Of a stretch of 13,149 nt of DNA, positions 1 through 6,029 are shown piece by piece. This DNA comes from Bacillota bacterium (GTDB lineage: Bacteria; Bacillota_A; Clostridia; Lachnospirales; Lachnospiraceae). The translations under genes and the position numbers were made by a program. Within the stretch, counting starts at the first letter, position 1. The number at the start of each line of letters is the position of its first letter. Under the pieces are notes generated by a model. It saw only the letters and a program-made list of their open reading frames with translations, did not search any database and was not told the origin of the DNA. The DNA lies in the NCBI GenBank assembly GCA_023443925.1, contig JAEZSL010000217.1:1-13149 (forward strand), in the 5' to 3' direction.

Positions 1-50
1 ATATGTGCATGTTAAAATAAGCATACGGATTGTCCTAAAGGAGAAAAGAA

Positions 51-1445
51 ATGTCAAATGATAACAGCAATAAGGATGAGAAAGCATACTCTTTTATACA
101 GGAACAAATTGCGTCCAAAAAGAAATTCAAATTCAGAAGAATGTTCTACTCCGTAACATGGACCGTAATACTGGCATGTATCTTCGGCTTAGTAGCCGGA
201 GTCGCCTTTTGTATATCCGAACCTGCCATCAGCCGAATCTTAGGAAGATATCAGGAAAAAAAGACAGTGGAATTTCCGACTTCCACACCGGACGCTTCCT
301 CAGCACCCAATGTGACACCGGAACCCACAGGCGGAGCACCGGATAATACGGTAAATGGCACAAAACCTGATCCGGATAAGCCGAATGACGGCAAAGGGGA
401 ACAGACTCCGGATGAAATTGACAAGAAACCGGATACGGTGATAATAGAGAAGCATATACCAGCCGATATCCAGGATTTAAATAATATATATATGGAAATA
501 CGCAACATTGCCAATGAGGTAGATAAATCCATACTAAATGTGACCAGTGTAAGCAGCGGAGTAGACGTACTGCTTAATAATGAATATGAAGCGGATAAAG
601 TATCCTCCGGTCTGGTGGTAGCCAATAATGGTGCCGACCTGCTGATTTTGGTCAGTTATGACAGGGTGCAGGATGCAAAAAACATACAGGTAGACCTGAC
701 GGAATCTCTAAGCGTCAAGGCAAAACTGCAGAACTATGACAGCGATCTGAATCTGGCGGTTCTGGCGGTAAGCCTGAAAGACATTCCAGATATGGTTTTA
801 AACAGTATTAAGCCAGCTAAATTGGGAGAATCCTATCCCCTTATAGTCGGTACGCTGGTTCTTGCTCTGGGAAGCCCTAACGGATATGTGGATTCCATGG
901 CATTCGGAATGATAAACGGCAGAGGATACAGCAAGTATATAACGGATAATAAAATCGACCTGTTTAATACGGATATACGGGAGAATGAACACAGTGACGG
1001 TGTCATCGTGAATCTGAGAGGTGAAGTCATAGGAATCATGACCCAGAAATTAAAAGATGATTATAATCAGAACGTGAATACCGTCATCGGTATTACCCAG
1101 ATAAAAGAAATTATAGCGAGCCTGGTAAATAACCGGGAGAGAAGCTATTTTGGCATTAAGGGAGTCGATATGACAGAGGCTGCTCTTAGCCAGGCCGGTG
1201 TTACAAACGGCATATGCATAACTGAAGTTGAAACGGATTCACCGGCGCTGGCCGCAGGACTTCAAAACGGTGATATTATAACATCGGTGAATGATACGGA
1301 GATTATCTCTGTGAAGACCTTTTACAGTCTTATTTCCACCAGTACTCCCAAAACGGTTTTGAAAGTTACTATAAAGCGAAATGAGAAAAATTCATCAGAT
1401 GAAATGGAATTAGAAGTGACCCTTGGTAAAAAGGATGGAAAATAA
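51..1445 (+). CDS. Membrane-anchored HtrA/DegP-like protein with PDZ domain, probable pseudoprotease
   Basis: The 464-residue protein has a short basic cytoplasmic N-terminus, one membrane segment at about residues 35-55, and a Pro/Thr/Asp-rich linker at 75-130. An S1C (HtrA-type) trypsin-like domain follows at about 145-360, then a C-terminal PDZ domain at about 365-458 (ITEVETDSPALAAGL, NGDIITSVNDTEI). HtrA relatives degrade or chaperone misfolded proteins outside the membrane. Here the triad looks broken. The usual TNNHVV segment reads SYDRV (residues 202-206), so His is replaced. The DLAVL segment reads NLAVL (234-238), so Asp is replaced by Asn. The GNSGGP loop reads EHSDGV (313-318), keeping a Ser but losing the oxyanion-hole glycines. 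The flanking VNLRGEVIGI is intact, which supports the alignment. The start has an AAAGGAG site 6 bases upstream. Family assignment is firm; loss of activity is inferred from motifs. It may act as a PDZ scaffold or chaperone. Confidence 0.85.
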   Translation: MSNDNSNKDEKAYSFIQEQIASKKKFKFRRMFYSVTWTVILACIFGLVAGVAFCISEPAISRILGRYQEKKTVEFPTSTPDASSAPNVTPEPTGGAPDNTVNGTKPDPDKPNDGKGEQTPDEIDKKPDTVIIEKHIPADIQDLNNIYMEIRNIANEVDKSILNVTSVSSGVDVLLNNEYEADKVSSGLVVANNGADLLILVSYDRVQDAKNIQVDLTESLSVKAKLQNYDSDLNLAVLAVSLKDIPDMVLNSIKPAKLGESYPLIVGTLVLALGSPNGYVDSMAFGMINGRGYSKYITDNKIDLFNTDIRENEHSDGVIVNLRGEVIGIMTQKLKDDYNQNVNTVIGITQIKEIIASLVNNRERSYFGIKGVDMTEAALSQAGVTNGICITEVETDSPALAAGLQNGDIITSVNDTEIISVKTFYSLISTSTPKTVLKVTIKRNEKNSSDEMELEVTLGKKDGK

Positions 1446-1457
1446 ACAGGAATGAAC

Positions 1458-1486
1458 AAAGGGCTGCCGCCAGGCGGCCTTTTTTA
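1458..1486 (+). terminator. Rho-independent terminator after the HtrA-like gene
   Basis: A GC-rich 7-bp stem (GGCTGCC with GGCGGCC, one T-G wobble) closes a GCCA loop. It is flanked by AAAG on the left and an uninterrupted run of Ts on the right, 13 bases past the stop codon. This is a classic intrinsic terminator for the gene at 51-1445. Confidence 0.88.
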
Positions 1487-1527
1487 ATTTATAGGAAAGT
1501 TCTCCGAACTTACCTATAAATTAAAAA
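1481..1527. repeat. 21-bp near-perfect inverted repeat
   Basis: Arms 1481-1501 and 1507-1527 match at 20 of 21 positions as reverse complements, around a 5-base CTCCG loop. The left arm includes the T tract of the preceding terminator. Such a long hairpin is unusual next to a finished terminator. It could serve as a second, two-way terminator, since a T run leaves the hairpin on the minus strand and an A run on the plus strand, or it could be one end of a small palindromic element. Confidence 0.8.
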
Positions 1528-1528
1528 G

Positions 1529-1673
1529 TCTTCCAGGCAGGATGCACATGAACACGCAAAAGGATAAATCCTTTGGAAGATGTCACTGTCGTGACAGCGC
1601 GTCAGCGCTAGAGTCTGGCGAGCCAGACTCTTTCTTATCTCTTAGGAAAGCGTGTCCTAAGCGGACTCTTTTT
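1529..1673 (+). repeat. Chain of consecutive hairpins in non-coding DNA
   Basis: Five further stem-loops follow one another with almost no spacing. TCTTCCA at 1529-1535 pairs with 1574-1580 and encloses AAAGGA/TCCTTT (1559-1574). TGTCAC/GTGACA follows at 1581-1596, AGCGC/GCGCT at 1596-1609, a 9-bp perfect AGAGTCTGG/CCAGACTCT at 1610-1631 followed by TTCTT, and CTTAGGA/TCCTAAG at 1641-1661. The stretch ends in GACTCTTTTT, and GACTCTTT also occurs at 1626-1633. No open reading frame explains it. It may be a multi-copy intergenic repeat or a structured RNA; its identity is unknown. Confidence 0.6.
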
Positions 1674-1694
1674 CATTCTTTGAGCGAAAGTAGG

Positions 1695-1723
1695 TTGAAA
1701 ACAACAGGCGCCTAAGGTATAAT
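1695..1723 (+). promoter_or_regulatory. Sigma-A promoter for yhaM
   Basis: The -35 hexamer TTGAAA (1695-1700) is separated by exactly 17 bases from a consensus TATAAT -10 (1718-1723). Transcription would start near 1730, leaving an untranslated leader of about 84 bases before the start codon at 1814. Confidence 0.78.
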
Positions 1724-1813
1724 AAGTGGGACGACGGAAAATCCGGTACATTGAAATGGGTTATTTAGTAGTTAAAATAGAAACAAAAAGAGTTGGAAAG
1801 GCCGGGTATCTGA

Positions 1814-2755
1814 ATGAGATATATAGGAGATCTCAGGGATGGGGAAATGATTTCGGAAACCTATCTCTGTAAAACAAAACAGACATTAAAAACAAAAGCA
1901 GGAAAGAATTATTATTCTCTACTATTACAGGATAAATCAGGGACATTGGATGCTAAGATATGGGAACTGTCTGCAGGCATAGACCATTTTGAAGCCATGG
2001 AATATATCCGGGTGGATGGTCAGATAATTAGTTTTCAGGGTACCCTACAGTTAAATGTGAAGCGGGTAAGAAGAAGCCAGGAAGGGGAATATGATCCGGC
2101 GGATTTTGTACCGACTACGAATAAAAATATTGATGAAATGTACAGTGAGCTAGTAAAATTTATCAGTTCTATACAACAGCCGCATTTAAAAAAGCTTGCG
2201 GAAAGTTTTTTTATAGAGGACAAAACCTTTGCTGTAGGTTTTAAAAAGCATTCTGCCGCAAAAAGCGTACATCATGGTTTTGTGGGAGGCTTGCTGGAAC
2301 ATACTTTAAGTGTGGTAAAACTTTGCGATTACTATGCAAAGAATTATCCTTTAATTAACAGGGATTTATTAATTACAGCCGCTATTTTTCATGATATCGG
2401 CAAGATGGAAGAACTCTCATCTTTTCCGGAAAATGATTACACGGATGAAGGCCAGTTACTGGGACATATCTATATCGGAACGGAAATTATCGGTTCCAGA
2501 ATCAGAACCATACCAAACTTTCCGGTACAGTTAGCTTCGGAATTAAAACACTGTATTTTAGCCCATCATGGCGAGCTTGAGTACGGTTCACCCAAAAAAC
2601 CGGCTATTATAGAAGCTCTGGCGCTGAATTTTGCGGACAATACGGATGCGAAACTGCAGACCATGACAGAGATCTTAAACGGCGGGGACGAAAAAATGAC
2701 CTGGCTGGGCTTAAGCCGTTTGTTTGAGTCCAATATCAGAAGAACTACCATATAG
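1814..2755 (+). CDS. yhaM: 3'-5' exoribonuclease YhaM (OB-fold plus HD domain)
   Basis: The 313-residue protein matches YhaM in length and layout. An N-terminal OB-fold nucleic-acid-binding domain spans about residues 10-90 and a metal-dependent HD hydrolase domain about 150-285. Visible metal ligands and HD landmarks are H153-H154 with GGLLEHT (158-164), FHDIGK (192-197), H218, AHH (250-252) and D275. YhaM trims RNA from 3' ends and also acts on DNA in Gram-positive bacteria. An in-frame TGA immediately precedes the ATG, so this is the first possible start; GGAAAGG lies 12 bases upstream, a longish spacing. The gene has its own strong promoter and stands alone. Confidence 0.92.
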   Translation: MRYIGDLRDGEMISETYLCKTKQTLKTKAGKNYYSLLLQDKSGTLDAKIWELSAGIDHFEAMEYIRVDGQIISFQGTLQLNVKRVRRSQEGEYDPADFVPTTNKNIDEMYSELVKFISSIQQPHLKKLAESFFIEDKTFAVGFKKHSAAKSVHHGFVGGLLEHTLSVVKLCDYYAKNYPLINRDLLITAAIFHDIGKMEELSSFPENDYTDEGQLLGHIYIGTEIIGSRIRTIPNFPVQLASELKHCILAHHGELEYGSPKKPAIIEALALNFADNTDAKLQTMTEILNGGDEKMTWLGLSRLFESNIRRTTI

Positions 2756-2762
2756 AAGATTA

Positions 2763-2803
2763 TTACTAAGAAAATCAACCCATACTGGGAATTTTCTAAG
2801 TAA
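2763..2803. repeat. Long hairpin just after yhaM
   Basis: TTACTAAGAAAAT (2763-2775) pairs with 2791-2803 at 12 of 13 positions. The interior continues with CCCA-TAC-TGGG (2779-2789). No T tract follows on either strand, so it is not a standard terminator. It could protect or process the 3' end of the yhaM transcript. Confidence 0.65.
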
Positions 2804-2941
2804 AAGGAGCTTCGTTAAAAAGAAGAGCTTCAGATAAAGAGGAACACCACATATTGTGAATTACCTCATAAGAGGATTCAGACAGTACCTTACCAGATAA
2901 CTGGGGTTAATGTCAGTAAAAGAATTGGAATATAACATATG

Positions 2942-3019
2942 AGACCGCTGAAAATTCCCTGTAATATTACCTGGGAGGTAGATTATTTTACCTGGGAATT
3001 TGATGGCGGTCTGTTTTTT
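2942..3019 (+). terminator. Large branched terminator-like hairpin
   Basis: AGACCGC (2942-2948) pairs with GCGGTCT (3006-3012), and AAATTCCC (2952-2959) with GGGAATTT (2994-3001). Inside, TAAT-TACCT pairs with AGGTA-ATTA around GGG. Six Ts follow at 3014-3019. It probably ends the yhaM transcript or a short RNA from this intergenic region. The nested stem raises the possibility of a regulated leader, but the next gene begins 249 bases downstream. Confidence 0.6.
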
Positions 3020-3083
3020 GGACAATAATATCATTAAAGTTTAATATAGTGTCCCTTGATAGAATACTTAATATCTGCTGCAG

Positions 3084-3139
3084 AATATTTCTTAAAGAAA
3101 TTAAAGCTTTAAAATTAGAGCTTTTCTTAAGAAAATATT
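3084..3139. repeat. AT-rich inverted repeat with nested palindromes
   Basis: Arms around 3084-3108 and 3119-3139 are imperfect reverse complements (AATATTT...AAAGCT and AGCTTTTCTTAAGAAAATATT by parts). They contain the palindromes TTAAAGCTTTAA and TTTTCTTAAGAAAA. It lies upstream of the rlmD-like gene; its function is unknown and it may be low-complexity chance. Confidence 0.4.
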
Positions 3140-3267
3140 TATGAATTTATTTGGGTAGATAAATAGTTATTTAGATGGCAGTTATATTAGGGCGTGTCTG
3201 AGCAACAGAAACTTTTTTTGATTTACCTGCATTGGGAACCTGTTCAGTAGGAGGAAAGAGAATATAA

Positions 3268-4632
3268 ATGTTATTAAATAAAAATGATGAAGTGATAATT
3301 GACATCGAGGATATTGGGTCTGAGGGTGAGGGAATCGGCAGACACCAGGGATATACCCTCTTTGTCAAGAATGCCCTGCCCGGTGATAAAGTAAAGGCTA
3401 AGGTCATGAAATGCAAGAAAACCTACGGTTATGCCAGATTAATGGAAGTGATTAACGCCTCTCCTTACCGTATCGATCCCAAATGCAAGATAGCCGGAAA
3501 ATGCGGAGGCTGCAGTCTGCAGCACTTGGCCTATGAGCGGCAGCTGCAATATAAGCAGAATAAGGTTAAGAACTGTCTGGAGAGAATCGGTGGATTTAAA
3601 GGTATTGCACTGGAGCCCATTATTGGTATGGAAGAGCCGTATTACTACCGTAACAAGGCCCAGTTTCCGGTGGGCAGAAATAAGGATGGTAAAGTCGTAA
3701 TCGGGTTTTATGCCGGGGGTACCCACTCTATTATCGATACTGACCACTGCTGCATCCAGGCGAAAGAGAATGATGCAATAATTGAAACCATACGAAACTT
3801 TTTGGAAGAGCACCGGATCAGTACCTATAACGAAGAAAAGCAGGAAGGTCTGGTTCGGCATATTTTAACCAGAACCGGGTTTATAACCGGGGAAATCATG
3901 GTCTGTCTTATTATCAACGGAGACGATCTTCCGAAAAAGGAGATACTTGTAAAACTCCTTGCTCAGATTTCCGGAATGAAGAGTATCAGCCTGAATATCA
4001 ACAAGGCAAAAACCAATGTGATTCTTGGAGATAAGGTTATTAATCTATGGGGTGAGCCTTATATTACGGATTATATCGGAGATATCAAATATCAGATTTC
4101 TCCTTTATCTTTTTATCAGGTTAATCCGGTACAAACCAGAGTTTTATATGAAACAGCCCTTTCCTTTGCCGGTCTTGCCGGCAATGAAACGGTCTGGGAC
4201 TTATACTGTGGAATTGGTACTATTTCTTTATTCTTAGCGGGTAAGGCAAAGCAGGTTTACGGTGTGGAGATTATTCCCCAGGCCATTGAGGATGCGAAAA
4301 GAAATGCGGAAATCAACCTGATTAAGAATGCAGAATTCTTTGTCGGTGCGGCAGAAGAGATACTTCCGGCAAAATACAGGGAAGAAAATATCCAAGCCGA
4401 TGTTATTGTAGTTGACCCTCCAAGAAAAGGCTGTGAAGAAAGTTTACTGGACACCATAGTACAGATGGCTCCGGAAAAGGTTGTATATGTATCCTGCGAT
4501 CCGGCAACGTTAGCCAGAGATTTAAGATATCTCTGCGACAGGGGGTATGAGGTGAAGAGGGTACAGGCAGTAGATCAATTTCCTCATACGGGTCATGTGG
4601 AGTGTGTGGTATCGATGTCAAAGGTTAAATAG
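3268..4632 (+). CDS. rlmD: 23S rRNA (uracil-C5)-methyltransferase, RlmD/RumA family
   Basis: The 454-residue enzyme transfers a methyl group from S-adenosylmethionine to C5 of uridine in RNA. A TRAM domain covers residues 1-60. An iron-sulfur cluster site follows with C73, C79 and C82 (C-x5-C-x2-C) and a fourth cysteine at C161 or C162. The catalytic domain shows SFYQVNP (281-287), the SAM-binding DLYCGIGT (311-318), DPPRKG (383-388), the nucleophile C410 in VSCDPATLARD, and HVE (443-445) with the likely general base E445. All key residues are present. An in-frame TAA directly precedes the ATG, and AGGAGG lies 13 bases upstream. In Firmicutes, members may modify 23S U1939, U747 or both (RlmCD), so the exact target is uncertain. 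Confidence 0.9.
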   Translation: MLLNKNDEVIIDIEDIGSEGEGIGRHQGYTLFVKNALPGDKVKAKVMKCKKTYGYARLMEVINASPYRIDPKCKIAGKCGGCSLQHLAYERQLQYKQNKVKNCLERIGGFKGIALEPIIGMEEPYYYRNKAQFPVGRNKDGKVVIGFYAGGTHSIIDTDHCCIQAKENDAIIETIRNFLEEHRISTYNEEKQEGLVRHILTRTGFITGEIMVCLIINGDDLPKKEILVKLLAQISGMKSISLNINKAKTNVILGDKVINLWGEPYITDYIGDIKYQISPLSFYQVNPVQTRVLYETALSFAGLAGNETVWDLYCGIGTISLFLAGKAKQVYGVEIIPQAIEDAKRNAEINLIKNAEFFVGAAEEILPAKYREENIQADVIVVDPPRKGCEESLLDTIVQMAPEKVVYVSCDPATLARDLRYLCDRGYEVKRVQAVDQFPHTGHVECVVSMSKVK

Positions 4633-4663
4633 GAAAAGACTGAAATCTATGTGGTAATATTAT

Positions 4664-4669
4664 TATAAT
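4664..4669 (+). promoter_or_regulatory. Possible -10 element for the 61-residue gene
   Basis: A consensus TATAAT lies 22 bases before the start codon at 4692. The best upstream partner is CTGAAA (4640-4645) at 18 bases, a weak -35. It may give the small gene its own transcript in addition to read-through from rlmD. Confidence 0.35.
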
Positions 4670-4691
4670 TATGTAAAAAGGAGAACTTAAA

Positions 4692-4877
4692 ATGGAAAGA
4701 GTTATATGGGTTCGAAGTAATGAAAAAATGATAGGTGCAAAAGAAGATGATGGATTGGCTGTTGTAAACAAGTATTTAGAAGAAGGATGGAAAGTTAAGC
4801 ATATATCGGCATGTGCTTTAGGTGATAGCGTAATGACAGGACAAGCGTATATTGTTATTGAAAAAATTGATGATTAG
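4692..4877 (+). CDS. Small hypothetical protein, DUF4177-like pattern
   Basis: The 61-residue protein is not confidently recognised. It starts at an ATG with AAAAAGGAG 8 bases upstream, a strong site that supports translation. The pattern is an N-terminal beta strand (VIWVRS), a helix ending in NKYLEEGWKVKHISAC, and a C-terminal strand (AYIVIEKI). It resembles the small DUF4177-type fold, in which a helix ending in 'EGW+V' is typical. No membrane segment or signal peptide is seen. It lies 59 bp after rlmD. The function is unknown. Confidence 0.7.
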   Translation: MERVIWVRSNEKMIGAKEDDGLAVVNKYLEEGWKVKHISACALGDSVMTGQAYIVIEKIDD

Positions 4878-5008
4878 CAGATGAGCATGCAGATGACAAG
4901 GGGATTCTTGATAATGACAGATATATTTCGGAGCATATTGCCGAGTATCAATCCGTAGCTAAAAGCGGCTTTCAATTCCATATCGCCGGAATTCTGCAGA
5001 CAAAATGA
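4877..5008 (+). pseudogene. Possible protein remnant, no start codon
   Basis: This frame is open for 43 codons and ends in TGA at 5006-5008, but it has no plausible start and is bounded upstream by a stop at 4871-4873. The translation has a protein-like composition (DNDRYISEHIAEYQSVAK, then FQFHIAGILQTK). It could be the C-terminal scrap of a lost gene. I cannot name the family, and chance is a real alternative. Confidence 0.25.
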
Positions 5009-5127
5009 AACGCTGTGAAGGTTAATACCTTTTCGCACACCCTAAAAGTTGTTCATTCTGCTCATGCTCATGATAATTATATATATATCTGTTTGACAAA
5101 TGTCGAATTAATATATGGAAGTAATAA

Positions 5128-5170
5128 AAACACCTTGTTGGTTTGTATGGAACTGACAAGGTGTTTATTT
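5128..5170. terminator. Two-way terminator or attenuator hairpin
   Basis: AAACACCTTGT (5128-5138) pairs perfectly with ACAAGGTGTTT (5156-5166). The stem is followed by ATTTT on the plus strand; on the minus strand the exit is TTTTTATT. It may end transcripts from the small gene. It could also act as an attenuator if transcription begins at the upstream TTGACA. Confidence 0.65.
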
Positions 5171-5253
5171 TGCAAAAATATGCAAAATAGGAATAATAAT
5201 GATTCTGAAGCAAGGTTGTGGTATAAAACTCCCATATTAAAAGTAGCAACAGA

Positions 5254-5282
5254 TTCTTAAATCTTTATACTTTCTTTATAAA
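5254..5282 (+). promoter_or_regulatory. Probable operon promoter with 11-bp-spaced direct repeats
   Basis: A TATAAA -10 (5277-5282) has a weak TTCTTA (5254-5259) 17 bases upstream. CTTTATA occurs twice, at 5263-5269 and 5274-5280, exactly 11 bases apart, with the second copy overlapping the -10. Direct repeats at about one helical turn are typical binding sites for OmpR-family regulators such as NisR and SpaR. The regulator encoded at 7511-8170 is the natural candidate. This is inference, and in AT-rich DNA the repeat could be chance. Confidence 0.4.
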
Positions 5283-5324
5283 TAACTCTTATCCTTTGTT
5301 TATTACAAAGAAAAGGGGATATTT

Positions 5325-6029
5325 ATGGATAACATATTAACGACAAAGGATTTATGTAAAAATTTCAAAAAGCAAAAAGCCAACGACAATATTTCAATCA
5401 CTGTCAGAAAAAACAGTATTTACGGTCTGCTTGGACCGAATGGAGCTGGTAAATCCACATTGCTTAAAATGATAACAGGTATGATAAATCCCTCTTCAGG
5501 TGAGATTTATTATAATGGAAAGGCTTGGGAAAGAAAAGATTTAATACATATAGGTGCATTAATTGAAGCACCGCCTATTTATGAAAATTTAACAGCCTTT
5601 GAAAATCTAAAAGTTAGAGCCCTGCTCTACAATTTATCGAATAACAGAATTGAGGAAGTGCTAAAAACTGTGGATCTTACCAATACCGGAAAGAAAAAGG
5701 CGGGACATTTTTCAATGGGTATGAAACAAAGATTGGGGATTGCTATGGCACTTTTAAACAATCCTACCCTGTTAATTCTTGACGAACCTACAAATGGACT
5801 TGATCCTATTGGTATACAGGATATAAGAGAACTAATTTTATCGTTTCCTCAGAAAGGTATAACTGTTATCTTATCAAGCCATATATTATCTGAGGTAGAA
5901 CAGATAGCGGAGGATATAGGTATCATTGCCAACGGAAAGCTTTGGTATGAAGACAAAATTCATAAAAACGAAAATTTAGAAAGTTTATTTATGGAGGTTG
6001 TAAGAAAGTCAGGTGCTTATAATGGTTAA
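5325..6029 (+). CDS. lanF: Lantibiotic-protection ABC transporter ATPase, LanF type
   Basis: The 234-residue nucleotide-binding subunit powers removal of membrane-active peptides by the LanE/LanG permeases. Walker A is GPNGAGKST (37-45), the signature is FSMGMKQRL (129-137), Walker B is LLILDEP (149-155) with E154, the D-loop follows, and H186 is the switch histidine. The Q-loop glutamine is replaced by E81 in IEAPPIYENLTA. This 'E-loop' is a known hallmark of the LanF/NukF immunity ATPases and separates them from BcrA-like or BceA-type ATPases. A strong AAAAGGGGA site lies 6 bases before the ATG. The gene overlaps the next by 8 bp and is the first of a five-gene operon. Confidence 0.9.
   Translation: MDNILTTKDLCKNFKKQKANDNISITVRKNSIYGLLGPNGAGKSTLLKMITGMINPSSGEIYYNGKAWERKDLIHIGALIEAPPIYENLTAFENLKVRALLYNLSNNRIEEVLKTVDLTNTGKKKAGHFSMGMKQRLGIAMALLNNPTLLILDEPTNGLDPIGIQDIRELILSFPQKGITVILSSHILSEVEQIAEDIGIIANGKLWYEDKIHKNENLESLFMEVVRKSGAYNG

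Larger units (their letters stand above)
2756..3267. other. 512-bp intergenic region rich in inverted repeats
   Basis: I find no gene here. From left to right it holds a long hairpin (2763-2803) and small stem-loops CACA/TGTG (2848-2858), CCTC-ATAA-GAGG (2864-2875) and CCAG-ATAA-CTGG (2893-2904, inside GACA/TGTC at 2881-2914). A large terminator-like structure (2942-3019) and an AT-rich palindromic stretch (3084-3139) follow. The 10-mer CTGGGAATTT occurs at 2785 and 2992, and TTACCTGGGA at 2967 and 2988. A weak promoter for the next gene may lie at TTGGAC (3018-3023) and TAATAT (3042-3047), spaced 18 bases. Confidence 0.6.
4878..5324. other. 447-bp intergenic region before the resistance operon
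   Basis: Apart from the possible remnant at its left end, the region holds a short palindrome AAGGT-TAAT-ACCTT near 5020-5035 and an AT run at 5075-5090. It also holds a consensus TTGACA at 5093-5098 without a good -10 at standard spacing, a strong two-way hairpin (5128-5166), and the probable operon promoter near 5254-5282. Overlapping short frames on both strands between 5015 and 5260 look spurious because they cross the hairpin and lack ribosome binding sites. Confidence 0.55.

Noticed and set aside
1610..1636. Hairpin as a simple terminator for the HtrA-like gene
   Set aside because: A better terminator already lies at 1458-1486; this hairpin is part of a longer chain and its T tract is broken (TTCTT).
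2941..3020. T-box leader for the downstream gene
   Set aside because: ACCGC and a terminator are present, but the conserved AGGGTGGNACCGCG sequence and a specifier stem are not, and the downstream gene is not a tRNA synthetase or amino-acid gene.
3439..3861. 140-codon minus-strand frame inside rlmD
   Set aside because: It is fully contained in a gene with intact catalytic motifs and has no ribosome binding site; it is a shadow frame.
5015..5260. Overlapping short reading frames on both strands (plus 5015-5260, minus 5022-5249)
   Set aside because: Both cross the two-way terminator hairpin at 5128-5166, lack ribosome binding sites, and have low-complexity Tyr/Asn-rich composition typical of AT-rich non-coding DNA.
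6013..6021. GTG start for lanE
   Set aside because: No suitable ribosome binding site precedes it; AGGTG is well placed for the ATG at 6022.
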